A stretch of 20,129 nucleotides of DNA from an uncultured Muribaculaceae bacterium. GTDB lineage: Bacteria; Bacteroidota; Bacteroidia; Bacteroidales; Muribaculaceae. The notes beneath the pieces are model-generated. The model searched no databases. It was given only the letters and a program-made list of their open reading frames with translations, and had not been told where the DNA came from. Position 1 is the stretch's first letter. Each line of letters starts with the position of its first letter. Of the stretch, positions 5,366 to 14,362 are shown in pieces. The stretch lies in contig CAJUKU010000026.1 of NCBI GenBank assembly GCA_910587425.1, positions 1-20,129 of the forward strand, written 5' to 3'. A program made the position numbers and the translations under genes.

Positions 5366-6685
5366 ATGGGACAGATGATAGCTATCGTCGGTCGACCGAA
5401 CGTGGGTAAGTCCACGCTATTCAACCGACTCACACAAAGCCGTACGGCAATTGTAGACGAGACCGCCGGCACAACCCGCGACCGCCAGTACGGCATCGTG
5501 GACTGGAACGGCAAAGAATTCTCAATAGTCGACACCGGCGGATGGGTTGTGAACAGCGACGACATTTTCGAGAGTGAGATCAACAAGCAGGTTCATCTCG
5601 CCATCGAGCAGGCTGACGAGATACTTTTTGTGGTCGATGCCATGAATGGCGTCACCGATCTTGACGATCACGTTGCCGAGATACTGCGCAAGTCACGCAA
5701 GCCGGTGATACTTGTCGCCAACAAAGTCGACTCCAACGACTGGCTCTACAATGTACCGGAGTTCTACTCCCTCGGACTCGGCGAACCATACCCTGTCTCC
5801 GCCGTAAACGGATTCGGAACAGGCGACCTACTCGACGAAGTGGTGCGCAAACTCCCCGAAAAGAGCGCCGACGAGGAGGAGAAACTCGACGACATACCCA
5901 AGTTTGCCATTGTCGGTAGACCTAATGCCGGCAAATCATCTATCATAAATGCGTTCATCGGCGAAGACCGTCACATTGTCACCGACATAGCCGGAACTAC
6001 CCGCGACAGCATTTATACACGTTACAACAAGTTCGGATTCGATTTCTATCTTGTCGACACCGCAGGAATACGCAAGAAAACGAAGGTGAACGAAGATATA
6101 GAATACTACTCCGTAATCCGTTCGATCCGTGCCATAGAAGCCTCCGACGTTTGTATACTGATGATCGACGCCACCCGTGGCATAGAGAGCCAGGATGTAA
6201 GCATCTTCTCCCTCATCCAGCGAAATAAGAAGGGACTTGTTGTATGCGTCAACAAATGGGATCTCGTACAGGACAAATCGCCCGAGGCTATCCGCCATTT
6301 CGAGAATACCATCCGCGAGCGTTTCGCGCCATTCACCGACTTCCCGATCCTCTTCACATCCGCACTGACAAAACAGCGCATCTACAAGGTACTCGAGACA
6401 GCCGTGGAGGTCTACAACAATCGCCACCGCGTCGTTCCTACTTCTCAGCTCAACACCGTAATGCAGGAGGCTATTGCCGCATACCCGCCACCTGCAAACA
6501 AAGGAAAGTACGTAAAGATCAAATACATCACCATGCTCAAGGGAGCGCCGATACCCACGTTCATATTCTTCTGCAATCTACCGCAGTGGGTCAAGGAACC
6601 CTACCGTCGCTACCTTGAGAATAAGATCCGCGACAACTGGGACTTCACTGGCACACCGATCAACGTGTTCATGCGCGAAAAATAA
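5366..6685 (+). CDS. der: GTPase Der (EngA), 50S subunit assembly
   Basis: The product has 439 residues with the double-GTPase layout unique to Der. Domain 1 has GRPNVGKST (9-17), TTRDR (36-40), DTGG (56-59) and an NKVD motif near 118. Domain 2 has GRPNAGKSS at about 184-192, a TTRDS switch, DTAG and NKWD. The C-terminal KH-like domain follows, with KYVKIKYITM and the usual end region KIRDNWDFTGTPI. Der is an essential cytosolic GTPase for 50S maturation. The ATG at 5366 gives MGQMIAIVGRP; the Met at residue 4 is a possible alternative start. The gene has its own promoter inside era and a structured leader. The next gene follows after 29 bases, so read-through into the PLP-enzyme cluster is likely. 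Confidence 0.97.
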   Translation: MGQMIAIVGRPNVGKSTLFNRLTQSRTAIVDETAGTTRDRQYGIVDWNGKEFSIVDTGGWVVNSDDIFESEINKQVHLAIEQADEILFVVDAMNGVTDLDDHVAEILRKSRKPVILVANKVDSNDWLYNVPEFYSLGLGEPYPVSAVNGFGTGDLLDEVVRKLPEKSADEEEKLDDIPKFAIVGRPNAGKSSIINAFIGEDRHIVTDIAGTTRDSIYTRYNKFGFDFYLVDTAGIRKKTKVNEDIEYYSVIRSIRAIEASDVCILMIDATRGIESQDVSIFSLIQRNKKGLVVCVNKWDLVQDKSPEAIRHFENTIRERFAPFTDFPILFTSALTKQRIYKVLETAVEVYNNRHRVVPTSQLNTVMQEAIAAYPPPANKGKYVKIKYITMLKGAPIPTFIFFCNLPQWVKEPYRRYLENKIRDNWDFTGTPINVFMREK

Positions 6686-6714
6686 CCACTCCTCCCCTTC
6701 CCACTAATCTTGCA

Positions 6715-7890
6715 ATGAAAAAACAAACCGAGACTATCCACAGCCGTTTTCAGCGCCGTGATCCTTACGGTGCCCTCTCCATGCCGGTCTACAACACCGT
6801 GGCATACGAGTTCCCAGATGCCGCATCGATGGTGGAATCATTCTGCGGACGCAGCGACGACCCTGACTATTCGCGCGTCACGAACCCCACCGTCATATTC
6901 TATGAACGTACGGTTCGAAGTCTTACCGGCGCCAACGATGTCATGGCATTCTCGTCCGGAATGGCAGCCATTGCCAACACAATCATGGCTGTATCCGCCG
7001 CCGGTAAGAACATCGTGACCTCAACCCACATGTTCGGCAACACATACGCGCTTCTTACAGGCACACTGAGCCGGTTCGGGGTTGAAACACGCACCGTCGA
7101 CCTCACGGATCTCGATGCCGTGCGCCGCGCTATCGACGCCGATACCTGCTGTGTGTATCTCGAGACCATCACAAACCCACAGATGGAAGTCGCCGATCTG
7201 CCGGCTATCTCCGAAATAACCCGTGCCCACGGCATACCGCTCATAGCCGACACCACGATGATCCCGTTCACCGAGTTCTCGGCAAAGAGCCTTGGAGTTG
7301 ACATCGAGGTCGTTTCAAGCACAAAATACATCTCAGGAGGAGCCACTTCTATTGGCGGTCTTGTGATAGACTATGGAACTATTCCAGGATTTGCCGACCG
7401 TATGCGCAAGGAGATGCTGCTCAACTTCGGTTCATACATGACTCCGCAGGTGGCATACATGCAGACACTCGGGCTTGAGAACCTGCATGCACGCTACACC
7501 CTTCAGACAGCGAATGCGCGAGATCTCGCTGAACGCCTCCGCACATTACCCGCGATCAAGAGGGTAAACTACCCCGGACTGCCCGACAATCCATATCATG
7601 ACATAACCCTCCGGCAGTTCGGTCCATCATTCGGAGCGATGCTCACCATAGACCTTGCCGACGCCGACGCATGCTTCCGGTTCCTCAACGGCCTCAAGCT
7701 CGTGCGCCGTGCCACAAACCTGTTCGATAACCGGACACTCGCCATCCACCCGGCAAGCACCATCTTCGGACCGTTCAATGACCGGCAGCGCCGCGAGATG
7801 GATATCCTCGACACGACCGTCCGTATCTCGGTCGGACTCGAGGACATGGACGATGTGTTCGACGATATCAAGCAAGCACTCGAAGACTGA
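6715..7890 (+). CDS. Cys/Met-metabolism PLP-dependent enzyme (cystathionine gamma-synthase / sulfhydrylase / gamma-lyase type)
   Basis: The product has 391 residues, typical of fold-type I Cys_Met_Meta_PP enzymes. The PLP lysine is Lys204 in SSTKYISGGA. The PLP-phosphate contact YSRVTNPT (52-59) is present, as are the FSSGMAAI loop (79-86), the DT of ADTTM (179-180) and a C-terminal RISVGLED. The conserved aromatic position that reads YGGT in many family members is FGNT here (F107), as in some O-succinylhomoserine sulfhydrylases. The exact reaction (cystathionine gamma-synthase, homoserine-ester sulfhydrylase or methionine gamma-lyase) cannot be settled from motifs. The next gene, 11 bases downstream, encodes a PatB/MalY-type C-S lyase; that pair would make homocysteine via cystathionine. 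The der stop is 29 bases upstream and no clear promoter lies between. Confidence 0.88.
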   Translation: MKKQTETIHSRFQRRDPYGALSMPVYNTVAYEFPDAASMVESFCGRSDDPDYSRVTNPTVIFYERTVRSLTGANDVMAFSSGMAAIANTIMAVSAAGKNIVTSTHMFGNTYALLTGTLSRFGVETRTVDLTDLDAVRRAIDADTCCVYLETITNPQMEVADLPAISEITRAHGIPLIADTTMIPFTEFSAKSLGVDIEVVSSTKYISGGATSIGGLVIDYGTIPGFADRMRKEMLLNFGSYMTPQVAYMQTLGLENLHARYTLQTANARDLAERLRTLPAIKRVNYPGLPDNPYHDITLRQFGPSFGAMLTIDLADADACFRFLNGLKLVRRATNLFDNRTLAIHPASTIFGPFNDRQRREMDILDTTVRISVGLEDMDDVFDDIKQALED

Positions 7891-7901
7891 CACCGAGAGA
7901 T

Positions 7902-9083
7902 ATGAAATACGATTTCGACGAGATTATAGACCGGCGCGGTTCAGGAGCACTCAAGACCGATGCTCTTGCCGAACGCTATGGCAATCCTGACCTCATACCG
8001 CTGTGGGTCGCCGACATGGATTTCGCCACACCATCGTTTATCATCGACGCGTTGCGCGAACGTCTGAACCACCCTGTGCTCGGCTACACCGTCGAGCCTT
8101 CTGACTACCGCCCGGCGATCATCGATTGGATCCGCACTCTGCACGGATGGTCGATCCAGCCAGAATGGCTCGCGTATATCCCCGGCATTGTCAAAGGTAT
8201 AGGTATGGTCATCAACCGGTTTGTCGAGCCTGATGAGAAAATCATAATACAGACCCCTGTATACCATCCTTTCCGTCTCGTTCCGGAAGGCAATCATCGG
8301 CAGGTTGTCAACAATCCGCTCATCGAGCGTGCCGACGGTGGCTATGACATGGATCTCGTGCACCTCGAATCGCTCGCAGCCGATCCCGCCGTACGGCTTC
8401 TCATACTAGCTAATCCCCACAACCCTGCGGGAATTGTCTGGAGCAGAGAGACACTACGCCGCGTAGCCGAGATATGCGCCGCAAACGGTGTGCTTGTCAT
8501 ATCAGATGAGATCCATTCCGACATGGCACTCTTTGGCAACCGGCACATACCCTTCGCGTCCGTCTCGCCCGAAGCGGCATCATGCAGCATCACCTTCGGC
8601 GCACCCTCCAAGACATTCAACATCGCCGGTGTGGTCAGCTCCTACGCCATCGTGCCTGATCCGCAGCTGCGCGAACAATTCTACTCATGGCTGACGGCTA
8701 ACGAGCTGTCCGACCCCGACATCTTCGCCCCCATAGCTACCGTTGCGGCTTACCGTAAAGGAGCGGAATGGCGGCGGCAGATGCTTGCCTACGTTGAGGG
8801 AAACATCGAATTCGTAATCGAATGGTGCAGGGAGAATCTGCCGCAAGTGCGTCCGCTACGCCCGGAGGCATCATTCCTCGTATGGCTCGACTGCCGCAGT
8901 CTCGTATTGCCACAGAATGAGCTGATCGAACTTTTCGTTGAAGGAGCACGCCTTGCGCTCAATGACGGTGCCATGTTCGGCAAAGAGGGCGAAGGATTTA
9001 TGCGCCTCAACGTAGGTTGTCCGCGTGCAGTGCTTGAAAAAGCACTCATATCTCTGAAATCAGCTATCGACACTCGGCTATGA
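7902..9083 (+). CDS. patB: PatB/MalY-family C-S beta-lyase (cystathionine beta-lyase-like aminotransferase fold)
   Basis: The product has 393 residues of aminotransferase class I/II fold. The N-terminal IDRRGSGALKTD and LWVADMDFATP segments are the signature of the MalY/PatB subgroup. The PLP lysine is Lys237 in GAPSKTFNIAG. Asn174 (NPHNPAG), Asp202 (SDEIHSD) and Tyr121 (TPVYHPF) complete the cofactor site, and MRLNVGCPR near the C-terminus supplies the carboxylate-binding Arg. Family members cleave cystathionine to homocysteine, pyruvate and ammonia, or cysteine to sulfide. The gene lies 11 bases after a Cys/Met PLP enzyme and overlaps the Nudix gene by ATGA, so all three are translated from one mRNA. 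Nothing looks damaged. The symbol reflects family, not a tested reaction. Confidence 0.9.
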   Translation: MKYDFDEIIDRRGSGALKTDALAERYGNPDLIPLWVADMDFATPSFIIDALRERLNHPVLGYTVEPSDYRPAIIDWIRTLHGWSIQPEWLAYIPGIVKGIGMVINRFVEPDEKIIIQTPVYHPFRLVPEGNHRQVVNNPLIERADGGYDMDLVHLESLAADPAVRLLILANPHNPAGIVWSRETLRRVAEICAANGVLVISDEIHSDMALFGNRHIPFASVSPEAASCSITFGAPSKTFNIAGVVSSYAIVPDPQLREQFYSWLTANELSDPDIFAPIATVAAYRKGAEWRRQMLAYVEGNIEFVIEWCRENLPQVRPLRPEASFLVWLDCRSLVLPQNELIELFVEGARLALNDGAMFGKEGEGFMRLNVGCPRAVLEKALISLKSAIDTRL

Positions 9084-9643
9084 GCGAAAAACCATCCCCC
9101 TCACCCTGGAAAATCCTTGATTCGGAGTACCTGATACGCCGACCGTGGCTCACAGCCCGGCGCGACCGTGTAGAGCTTCCGGACGGACGCGTAAATCCCG
9201 AATTTTATGTACTCGAATATCCTTCTTGGGTCAACATCATCGCACGCGACCGTGATGGAATGTACATCATGGTCGAACAATACCGCCATGGGCTCGGAGT
9301 TGTGGAGATGGAACTGTGTGCAGGAGTCGTGGAAGCCGGAGAAGAACCGCTTGCCGCCGCACGCCGCGAGCTTAAGGAGGAGACCGGATATACCGGAGGT
9401 AAATGGGAACTCGGCACTGTTATATGTGGCAACCCGAGCGTCACCAACAACCTGACATACTGCTATATCGCGCGCGATGTCGAGCTGACCGCCACGCAGC
9501 ATCTCGACGACGTCGAGGATCTCGTGGTACGCCGTATCACCGAAGAGGAGCTTTACGCGCTGCTCACATCCGACTCCATGAAGCAGGCACTCATGACCGC
9601 CCCGTTGTGGCGTTATTTCGCGCTCGGACTAAACAAGCGCTGA
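9080..9643 (+). CDS. Nudix hydrolase, ADP-ribose pyrophosphatase-like
   Basis: The product has 187 residues. A complete Nudix box spans residues 82-104 and fits GX5EX7REUXEEXGU: Gly82, Glu88, Arg-Glu-Leu and Glu-Glu are all present, so metal binding and catalysis should be intact. The N-terminal beta-strands (VELPDGRVNPEFYVLEYP, VNIIARDRDGMYIMVEQYR) resemble ADP-ribose and nucleoside-diphosphate-sugar pyrophosphatases of the NudF type. The substrate is not certain. The start ATG overlaps the stop of the upstream lyase gene in ATGA, indicating translational coupling. A role in clearing a dinucleotide or ADP-ribose by-product is possible but there is no direct link to sulfur metabolism. priA follows after 30 bases. 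Confidence 0.9.
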   Translation: MSEKPSPSPWKILDSEYLIRRPWLTARRDRVELPDGRVNPEFYVLEYPSWVNIIARDRDGMYIMVEQYRHGLGVVEMELCAGVVEAGEEPLAAARRELKEETGYTGGKWELGTVICGNPSVTNNLTYCYIARDVELTATQHLDDVEDLVVRRITEEELYALLTSDSMKQALMTAPLWRYFALGLNKR

Positions 9644-9673
9644 TCTAACCCACACCACGATAACGTGACTGAC

Positions 9674-12142
9674 ATGGACTACGCCGGCGTACTGCTACCG
9701 CTACCTCTGAATTCCATATTCACCTACGCTGTGCCGGCGGAGTTGAGGTCACGTATACGTCCGGGACAACGTGTCATAGTGCCGTTCGGCAGAAAAAAGT
9801 TCTATACCGGAATCGTTGCAGACATCTCTGTCGCCCCTCCACAAGGGGTGGAGATGAAAGAGATCTCGCTCCTGCTTGATGACGAGCCTATACTGCGCCG
9901 CCCGCAGATGCAGCTGTGGGACTGGGTAGCCGAATACTACCTCTGCAGCAGCGGTGAGGTAATGAAAGCCGCGCTACCGGCAGGGCTCAAGATCGAGAGC
10001 GAGACTTTCATCGAGGCTGTTCCCGAATGGGAAGAGGATCCCGATAACCGCCTGAATGAGCGTGAGCTGATTGTAATGCAGACACTCCTCCACGCATCCA
10101 AGCGTCTCAGTGTGGGCGAGATAGAGAAGATCACCGGACTTACAGGCATAAACCTCGTTGCTATGCGTCTGCTTGAAAAAGGAGCGGCAATAATATCCGA
10201 ACGCCTCGTCGAACGCTACACCCCTAAAGTTGAACGCTACGTGGCGCTAACAGCGGCACCGGGCGACACCGAAGCTCTCCATGCCGCATTCGATGCCGTC
10301 GCTTCCGCACGTCGCCAGGAGCAGGCACTGCTCGGACTCATCGACCTTGCCGGAACAATGCGCGGACGCTCCGACGAAGTCACCGTAGAGCAACTGCGGC
10401 AACGCACCGAGGTATCATCGGCTATTCTCCGCGCCATGGCTGAAAAAGGGATCATACGCCTCTACAAGAAAGAGATCAACCGGTTCAGCTACAACGGACT
10501 GACCGGTGCTCCCCTCCCCACCCTCAGCGAGGCGCAGGCACAGGCTCTGCAATCGATCCACACACAGTGGACCGACCACGATGTAAACCTGCTCCGCGGA
10601 GTGACCTCAAGCGGCAAGACCGAAATCTACATGCACCTGATCGACTTTGTGCTCAAGCAGCGGCGCCAGGTGTTGTATCTCGTGCCGGAGATAGCGCTTA
10701 CCACCCAACTCACCACCCGCCTGCAGCGGGTTTTCGGCGATAAAGTGGTGATATATCACTCGAAATTCACCGACAACGAGCGTGTCGACCTCTACAAGCG
10801 CATTCTCGATGAGAATGGACCGATTGTTGTCATCGGTGCACGCTCCGCGCTGTTTCTACCCTTCGGGGCGCTCGGTCTGGTGATTGTCGATGAGGAGCAC
10901 GATCCAAGCTACAAACAGCAGGATCCCGCACCACGCTACAACGCCCGAGACACCGCCATGGTGCTCGCGCGTATGCACGGAGCCAAGACTTTGCTCGGCA
11001 GCGCTACACCGGCTGTCGACACTTACTACAAGGCAAAGACCGGACGCTTCGGACTCATTGAACTCACCGAGCGCTACGGCGGAAGTCATCTACCCGCGAT
11101 GAAGCTCATCGACATGGCACGCGCACGCAAGAGCGGAGAACTTCATGGATCGCTTGCCGACGAAACCCGCGCCATGATAGCACGCTCCATAGCCGCCGGG
11201 CATCAGACCATACTCTTCCTCAACCGTCGCGGATACGCTCCCGTAGCCGAGTGCCGCACATGCGGATGGACACAGAAATGCGAGTGCTGCGATGTCGCAG
11301 TCACCTATCACAAGCACATCGACCGGATGGTCTGCCACTATTGCGGTGCCATATACCCGGTACTTACGGTATGCCCCGCGTGCAAGGAGCCGACCGTCGA
11401 GATACAAGGATACGGCACCGAACGCATCGAAGATGAAATCGAACAGGCATTTCCCGATGCCGGTATACTGCGCATGGATCTCGACTCCACCCGCAGCAAG
11501 GAAGCGCACCAGCAGATAATACGCGACTTTTCCGAGCGCAAGGCACAGATACTTGTCGGAACGCAGATGGTCACGAAAGGACTCGATTTCGAGGGTGTCG
11601 ACACAGTCGCTGTCGTCAATGCCGATGCAATGGTCAACCAGCCCGATTTCCGATCGGCTGAGCGTGCTTTCAACATGCTCGAGCAGGTGGCGGGACGCGC
11701 CGGACGGCGTGACACCGAAGGGGTTGTCGCCATACAGACCCGACAGCCCGAACACCCGATATTCGAATTTGTAGCCGCTCACGACTACAACGCATTCTTC
11801 GACTACGAGATCGAGCAACGCCGCCAATACTCATATCCTCCGTTCACCCGACTGATACACCTCTACATCAAGCACCGCGACCCGCATGAGGTTGATCATC
11901 TCGCAAGGCTCTACACCGAGCATCTGCGCGGATTGTTCGGCAACCGCGTGCTCGGACCCGAAGAACCATCTGTCGGACGCGTACAGAACCTATACATCCG
12001 AAAGATCATGCTCAAGATCGAGGTCGAGGCTTCAATGCAGCGTGTACGGGGAATATTGCGCGACCTCTACATCCGGCTGACTGAACAGCGACTGACATCA
12101 CTACGCACGGCGACGCTCTATTACGACGTCGATCCCGTATAA
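9674..12142 (+). CDS. priA: Primosomal protein N' (replication-restart helicase PriA)
   Basis: From the ATG at 9674 the product has 822 residues; a GTG three codons upstream (9665) is possible. The N-terminal DNA-binding domain (about 1-200) starts YAGVLLPLPLNSIFTYAVP. The helicase domain carries Walker A GVTSSGKTEIY (309-319) and the DEEH box (406-409), followed by the PriA signature HDPSYKQQDPAPRYNARD. Eight cysteines in CxxC-type pairs between about 527 and 573 bind zinc. Motifs V/VI appear as GTQMVTKGLDFEGV and EQVAGRAGRR. PriA reloads the replisome at stalled forks. The gene is about 90 residues longer than E. coli PriA, mainly in a charged linker region at about 200-280. It is probably co-transcribed with the Nudix gene. 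Confidence 0.97.
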   Translation: MDYAGVLLPLPLNSIFTYAVPAELRSRIRPGQRVIVPFGRKKFYTGIVADISVAPPQGVEMKEISLLLDDEPILRRPQMQLWDWVAEYYLCSSGEVMKAALPAGLKIESETFIEAVPEWEEDPDNRLNERELIVMQTLLHASKRLSVGEIEKITGLTGINLVAMRLLEKGAAIISERLVERYTPKVERYVALTAAPGDTEALHAAFDAVASARRQEQALLGLIDLAGTMRGRSDEVTVEQLRQRTEVSSAILRAMAEKGIIRLYKKEINRFSYNGLTGAPLPTLSEAQAQALQSIHTQWTDHDVNLLRGVTSSGKTEIYMHLIDFVLKQRRQVLYLVPEIALTTQLTTRLQRVFGDKVVIYHSKFTDNERVDLYKRILDENGPIVVIGARSALFLPFGALGLVIVDEEHDPSYKQQDPAPRYNARDTAMVLARMHGAKTLLGSATPAVDTYYKAKTGRFGLIELTERYGGSHLPAMKLIDMARARKSGELHGSLADETRAMIARSIAAGHQTILFLNRRGYAPVAECRTCGWTQKCECCDVAVTYHKHIDRMVCHYCGAIYPVLTVCPACKEPTVEIQGYGTERIEDEIEQAFPDAGILRMDLDSTRSKEAHQQIIRDFSERKAQILVGTQMVTKGLDFEGVDTVAVVNADAMVNQPDFRSAERAFNMLEQVAGRAGRRDTEGVVAIQTRQPEHPIFEFVAAHDYNAFFDYEIEQRRQYSYPPFTRLIHLYIKHRDPHEVDHLARLYTEHLRGLFGNRVLGPEEPSVGRVQNLYIRKIMLKIEVEASMQRVRGILRDLYIRLTEQRLTSLRTATLYYDVDPV

Positions 12143-12195
12143 AGCCATAGACACAAATATCCATTCACATAGCATAACCAATCAATATCGTATAA

Positions 12196-13416
12196 ATGTC
12201 AATGACAAGCAAACTGAAGCGTCTCACATCCATGCCCACGTTCCACGTGCTATTGGCTTTAAGCGCATCACACTGCCTCAACGACCTCCTCCAGTCTGTA
12301 ATCACAGCCGTCTACCCGATGCTTAAGGCTGATCTCGGCATCAACTTCGCACAGATAGGGCTCATAACCCTTGTCTATCAGCTCGCCGCATCGATTTTCC
12401 AACCGGCAGTTGGTTACCTATTCGACCGCCGTCCGTTCGTCTACAGTCTCCCCGCAGGAATGTGCTCGACATCGCTCGGCATAATACTCTTCGCCTATTC
12501 CGACACGCTCCCGGGCATCCTCCTGGCGGTATTCATGGTCGGACTCGGCTCCGCCACACTTCATCCCGAAGCATCGCGCATCACATCGCTTGCCGGACAT
12601 CAACGCCGTGGTTTTGCACAATCAGTGTTTCAGGTCGGAGGTAACTTCGGCGGCTCCATCGGTCCACTGCTCGTGGCTGTAATCGTTGCGCCACACAACC
12701 GTCACTATATCCTCTGGTTCCTCCTGTTCGCAGCCCTCTGTTTTGCCGCCATGCGCCCTATATGCCGATGGTATAACGGATACCTACGTCAGTTGCGCGA
12801 CTCCGCCGAGCGGCGGGAAGCGCATGCCCGGCTTCCGCTGTCGCCCGCACTCACGGCATTCACGATCTGCGTCATAATGGTACTCATATTCTCCAAGTAT
12901 GTCTACATGGCGAGTCTGTCTAGCTACTACACGTTCTATCTCATACAGAAATTCAATGTAAGTGTGTCAGCATCCCAGATATTCCTCTTCATATTCGTGG
13001 TATCGACTGCCGCAGGCACCCTTGTCGGAGGTCCTGTCGGCGACCGCTACGGGCGCAAGGTGGTGATCTGGGCATCGATTCTCGGCACCGCGCCATTCTC
13101 GCTGCTTATGCCGCACGTCGGACTCGTCCCGACCGCAATACTCAGCTTCTGCGCAGGATTCATCCTATCATCAGCATTCCCAGCAATACTCCTCTACGCC
13201 CAGGAACTGCTGCCCACCAAACTCGGCATGATCTCCGGTCTCTTCTTCGGATTCGCATTCGGCATCGGCGGCATCGCGTCAGCAGTTCTCGGGCGTTACG
13301 CCGACACGTATGGCATCGAGGCTGTATACAATTTCTGCGCTTTCATGCCGCTTCTGGGAATCGTTGCGGTATTCCTCCCCGACCTACGCAAGCACAAGCC
13401 GCACACCACAGCCTGA
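12196..13416 (+). CDS. fsr: MFS transporter, fosmidomycin-resistance (Fsr) type
   Basis: The product has 406 residues with about 12 hydrophobic segments, the standard MFS count. Fsr-family signatures are present: SHCLNDLLQSVITAVYPMLK in the first helix region (residues 25-44), the loop GYLFDRRP between helices 2 and 3, and GLGSATLHPEASR at about 116-128. The second-half loop GGPVGDRYGRK matches the MFS inter-helix motif. E. coli Fsr exports fosmidomycin; the native substrate is unknown and may be another small anion. The inner-membrane location is expected. The ATG at 12196 is followed by another Met two codons in. It lies 53 bases after priA with no consensus promoter and converges on lysO with only 6 bases between stop codons. 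Confidence 0.92.
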   Translation: MSMTSKLKRLTSMPTFHVLLALSASHCLNDLLQSVITAVYPMLKADLGINFAQIGLITLVYQLAASIFQPAVGYLFDRRPFVYSLPAGMCSTSLGIILFAYSDTLPGILLAVFMVGLGSATLHPEASRITSLAGHQRRGFAQSVFQVGGNFGGSIGPLLVAVIVAPHNRHYILWFLLFAALCFAAMRPICRWYNGYLRQLRDSAERREAHARLPLSPALTAFTICVIMVLIFSKYVYMASLSSYYTFYLIQKFNVSVSASQIFLFIFVVSTAAGTLVGGPVGDRYGRKVVIWASILGTAPFSLLMPHVGLVPTAILSFCAGFILSSAFPAILLYAQELLPTKLGMISGLFFGFAFGIGGIASAVLGRYADTYGIEAVYNFCAFMPLLGIVAVFLPDLRKHKPHTTA

Positions 13417-13422
13417 TCTCAC

Positions 13423-14046
13423 TCACGATTGCGTCAGCGCGGCAAGCATCCATGGCACCGAGAGATCTATCAGAGTGCCGTGAAGCATCGCCGCAGCGAC
13501 ATACCGGTCACCGCACCAGCGGCGTATCACAGGCAGGCACACATCTACCGACGTCACACCGGCAGCCGAGATCTCAGCCCGCGGACCGAACCGCCTCACT
13601 ATGAACGGTGCCCCCACCAGGGCAATCAGCTCACGCAGCACATTCGCAAGCAGTGCCACAGCACCAAGCTCGGCAGCCGCAGCAGCCCCGATCTCTGCCG
13701 ATTTCATCTGCGGAATGACTATCGACGACAGTGAATAATATCCACAAGCAGAGTTTATAGCCAGACTGTCGCCGATGTTTATTCCGGGTATCAATGGCGC
13801 TACAATCAGCGTCAGTGCGAGCGTGCCGGCGATAGTCGCGACCGGATAGAGCAGATCGCGCGGACGCAGGCTGCGCAGCATCTCTTTCAGCCGCGGATCA
13901 GCGCCGACACCTATACCGACGAGAAACATCAGGAGATACAGCAGCCACACCGACGATTCACCCACCCAGACGGGACAATTGCCGTATAGTATACCTCCAA
14001 TCAATCCTGCCGCGAAACATAGCAACACTGTCAGACTCCCCTTCAT
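13423..14046 (-). CDS. lysO: Lysine exporter LysO, large subunit (LysO family protein)
   Basis: From the ATG at 14046 the product has 207 residues. Longer versions would run back through the upstream gene and are not needed: the ATG overlaps the previous stop as ATGA. The sequence has several hydrophobic segments: about 5-22, 31-47, 61-81, 85-110 and 125-160. GIGVGADPRLKEML in the second segment, NSACGYYSLSSIV, AELGAVALLANVLRELIAL and a final DVCLPVIRRWCG are typical of the C-terminal part of E. coli LysO (YbjE), an inner-membrane lysine exporter. In E. coli one chain covers both parts; in Bacteroidota the two are often separate genes. The two products should form one transporter. The gene is translationally coupled to the small subunit and converges with fsr. 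Confidence 0.88.
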   Translation of the reverse strand: MKGSLTVLLCFAAGLIGGILYGNCPVWVGESSVWLLYLLMFLVGIGVGADPRLKEMLRSLRPRDLLYPVATIAGTLALTLIVAPLIPGINIGDSLAINSACGYYSLSSIVIPQMKSAEIGAAAAAELGAVALLANVLRELIALVGAPFIVRRFGPRAEISAAGVTSVDVCLPVIRRWCGDRYVAAAMLHGTLIDLSVPWMLAALTQS

Positions 14047-14303
14047 CGCCGCAGCAGTTTGATAAGCAACAGAGTTCCACCGATCGCACCCAGTGTGGCA
14101 CATACGCCAAGGATCAACGATTGCAGACCCACCTTGGGAAGAGCCGCGACTATTTCAGGATCAGCACCTACAGTGAATCCAAGCACACCCACAAGAAGGC
14201 AAACCGTCACGAGCATTATTGGCGATATGTTGAGACGCGCACGGCGCAGCACAAGCCGCCCGGCAATTACACCTGCAAGCATGATTAGAATCAGGATGAG
14301 CAT
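14043..14303 (-). CDS. LysO small subunit (DUF340-type N-terminal half)
   Basis: From the ATG at 14303 the product has 86 residues. The frame is open further upstream, to 14525, but that region crosses the promoter and the start of queA, so the shorter form is chosen. Three hydrophobic stretches are seen: MLILILIMLAGVIAG, a middle segment (LLVGVLGFTVGADP) and a C-terminal one (LGVCATLGAIGGTLLLI). It corresponds to the N-terminal DUF340 part of E. coli LysO. The motif G-x-x-VGADP followed by a charged helix recurs in the large subunit, suggesting an old internal duplication. The stop overlaps the start of the large subunit in ATGA. A -7 box lies 32 bases upstream of the start. Confidence 0.82.
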   Translation of the reverse strand: MLILILIMLAGVIAGRLVLRRARLNISPIMLVTVCLLVGVLGFTVGADPEIVAALPKVGLQSLILGVCATLGAIGGTLLLIKLLRR

Positions 14304-14334
14304 ATCTGAGGTATGGTCCGGTTGAAATACGGCG

Positions 14335-14342
14335 CAAATATA
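14335..14342 (-). promoter_or_regulatory. Probable -7 box for the lysO operon
   Basis: On the minus strand TATATTTG matches TAnnTTTG. The -33 position 20 bases upstream reads ACTG, a poor match to TTTG. It lies 12 bases from the opposing queA box at 14355-14362, so the two promoters overlap in their -33 regions. Confidence 0.6.
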
Positions 14343-14354
14343 CGCTTTTTTCAT

Positions 14355-14362
14355 TAATTTTG
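14355..14362 (+). promoter_or_regulatory. Probable -7 box for queA
   Basis: TAATTTTG matches TAnnTTTG. The position 20 bases upstream is GGCG, so the -33 element is absent. The transcript would start near 14369, about 25 bases before the queA ATG. Confidence 0.6.

Noticed and set aside
5936..6427. Minus-strand frame of 163 codons inside der
   Set aside because: Antisense to the second GTPase domain; no domain or start context supports it.
11090..11827. Long open frame of 245 codons on the minus strand inside priA
   Set aside because: It is fully antisense to the conserved helicase and zinc-binding part of priA, has no recognisable domain, and such frames are common in G+C-rich coding DNA.
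13411..13440. Shared terminator between fsr and lysO
   Set aside because: Stops are only 6 bases apart and no convincing stem with T-runs was found there.
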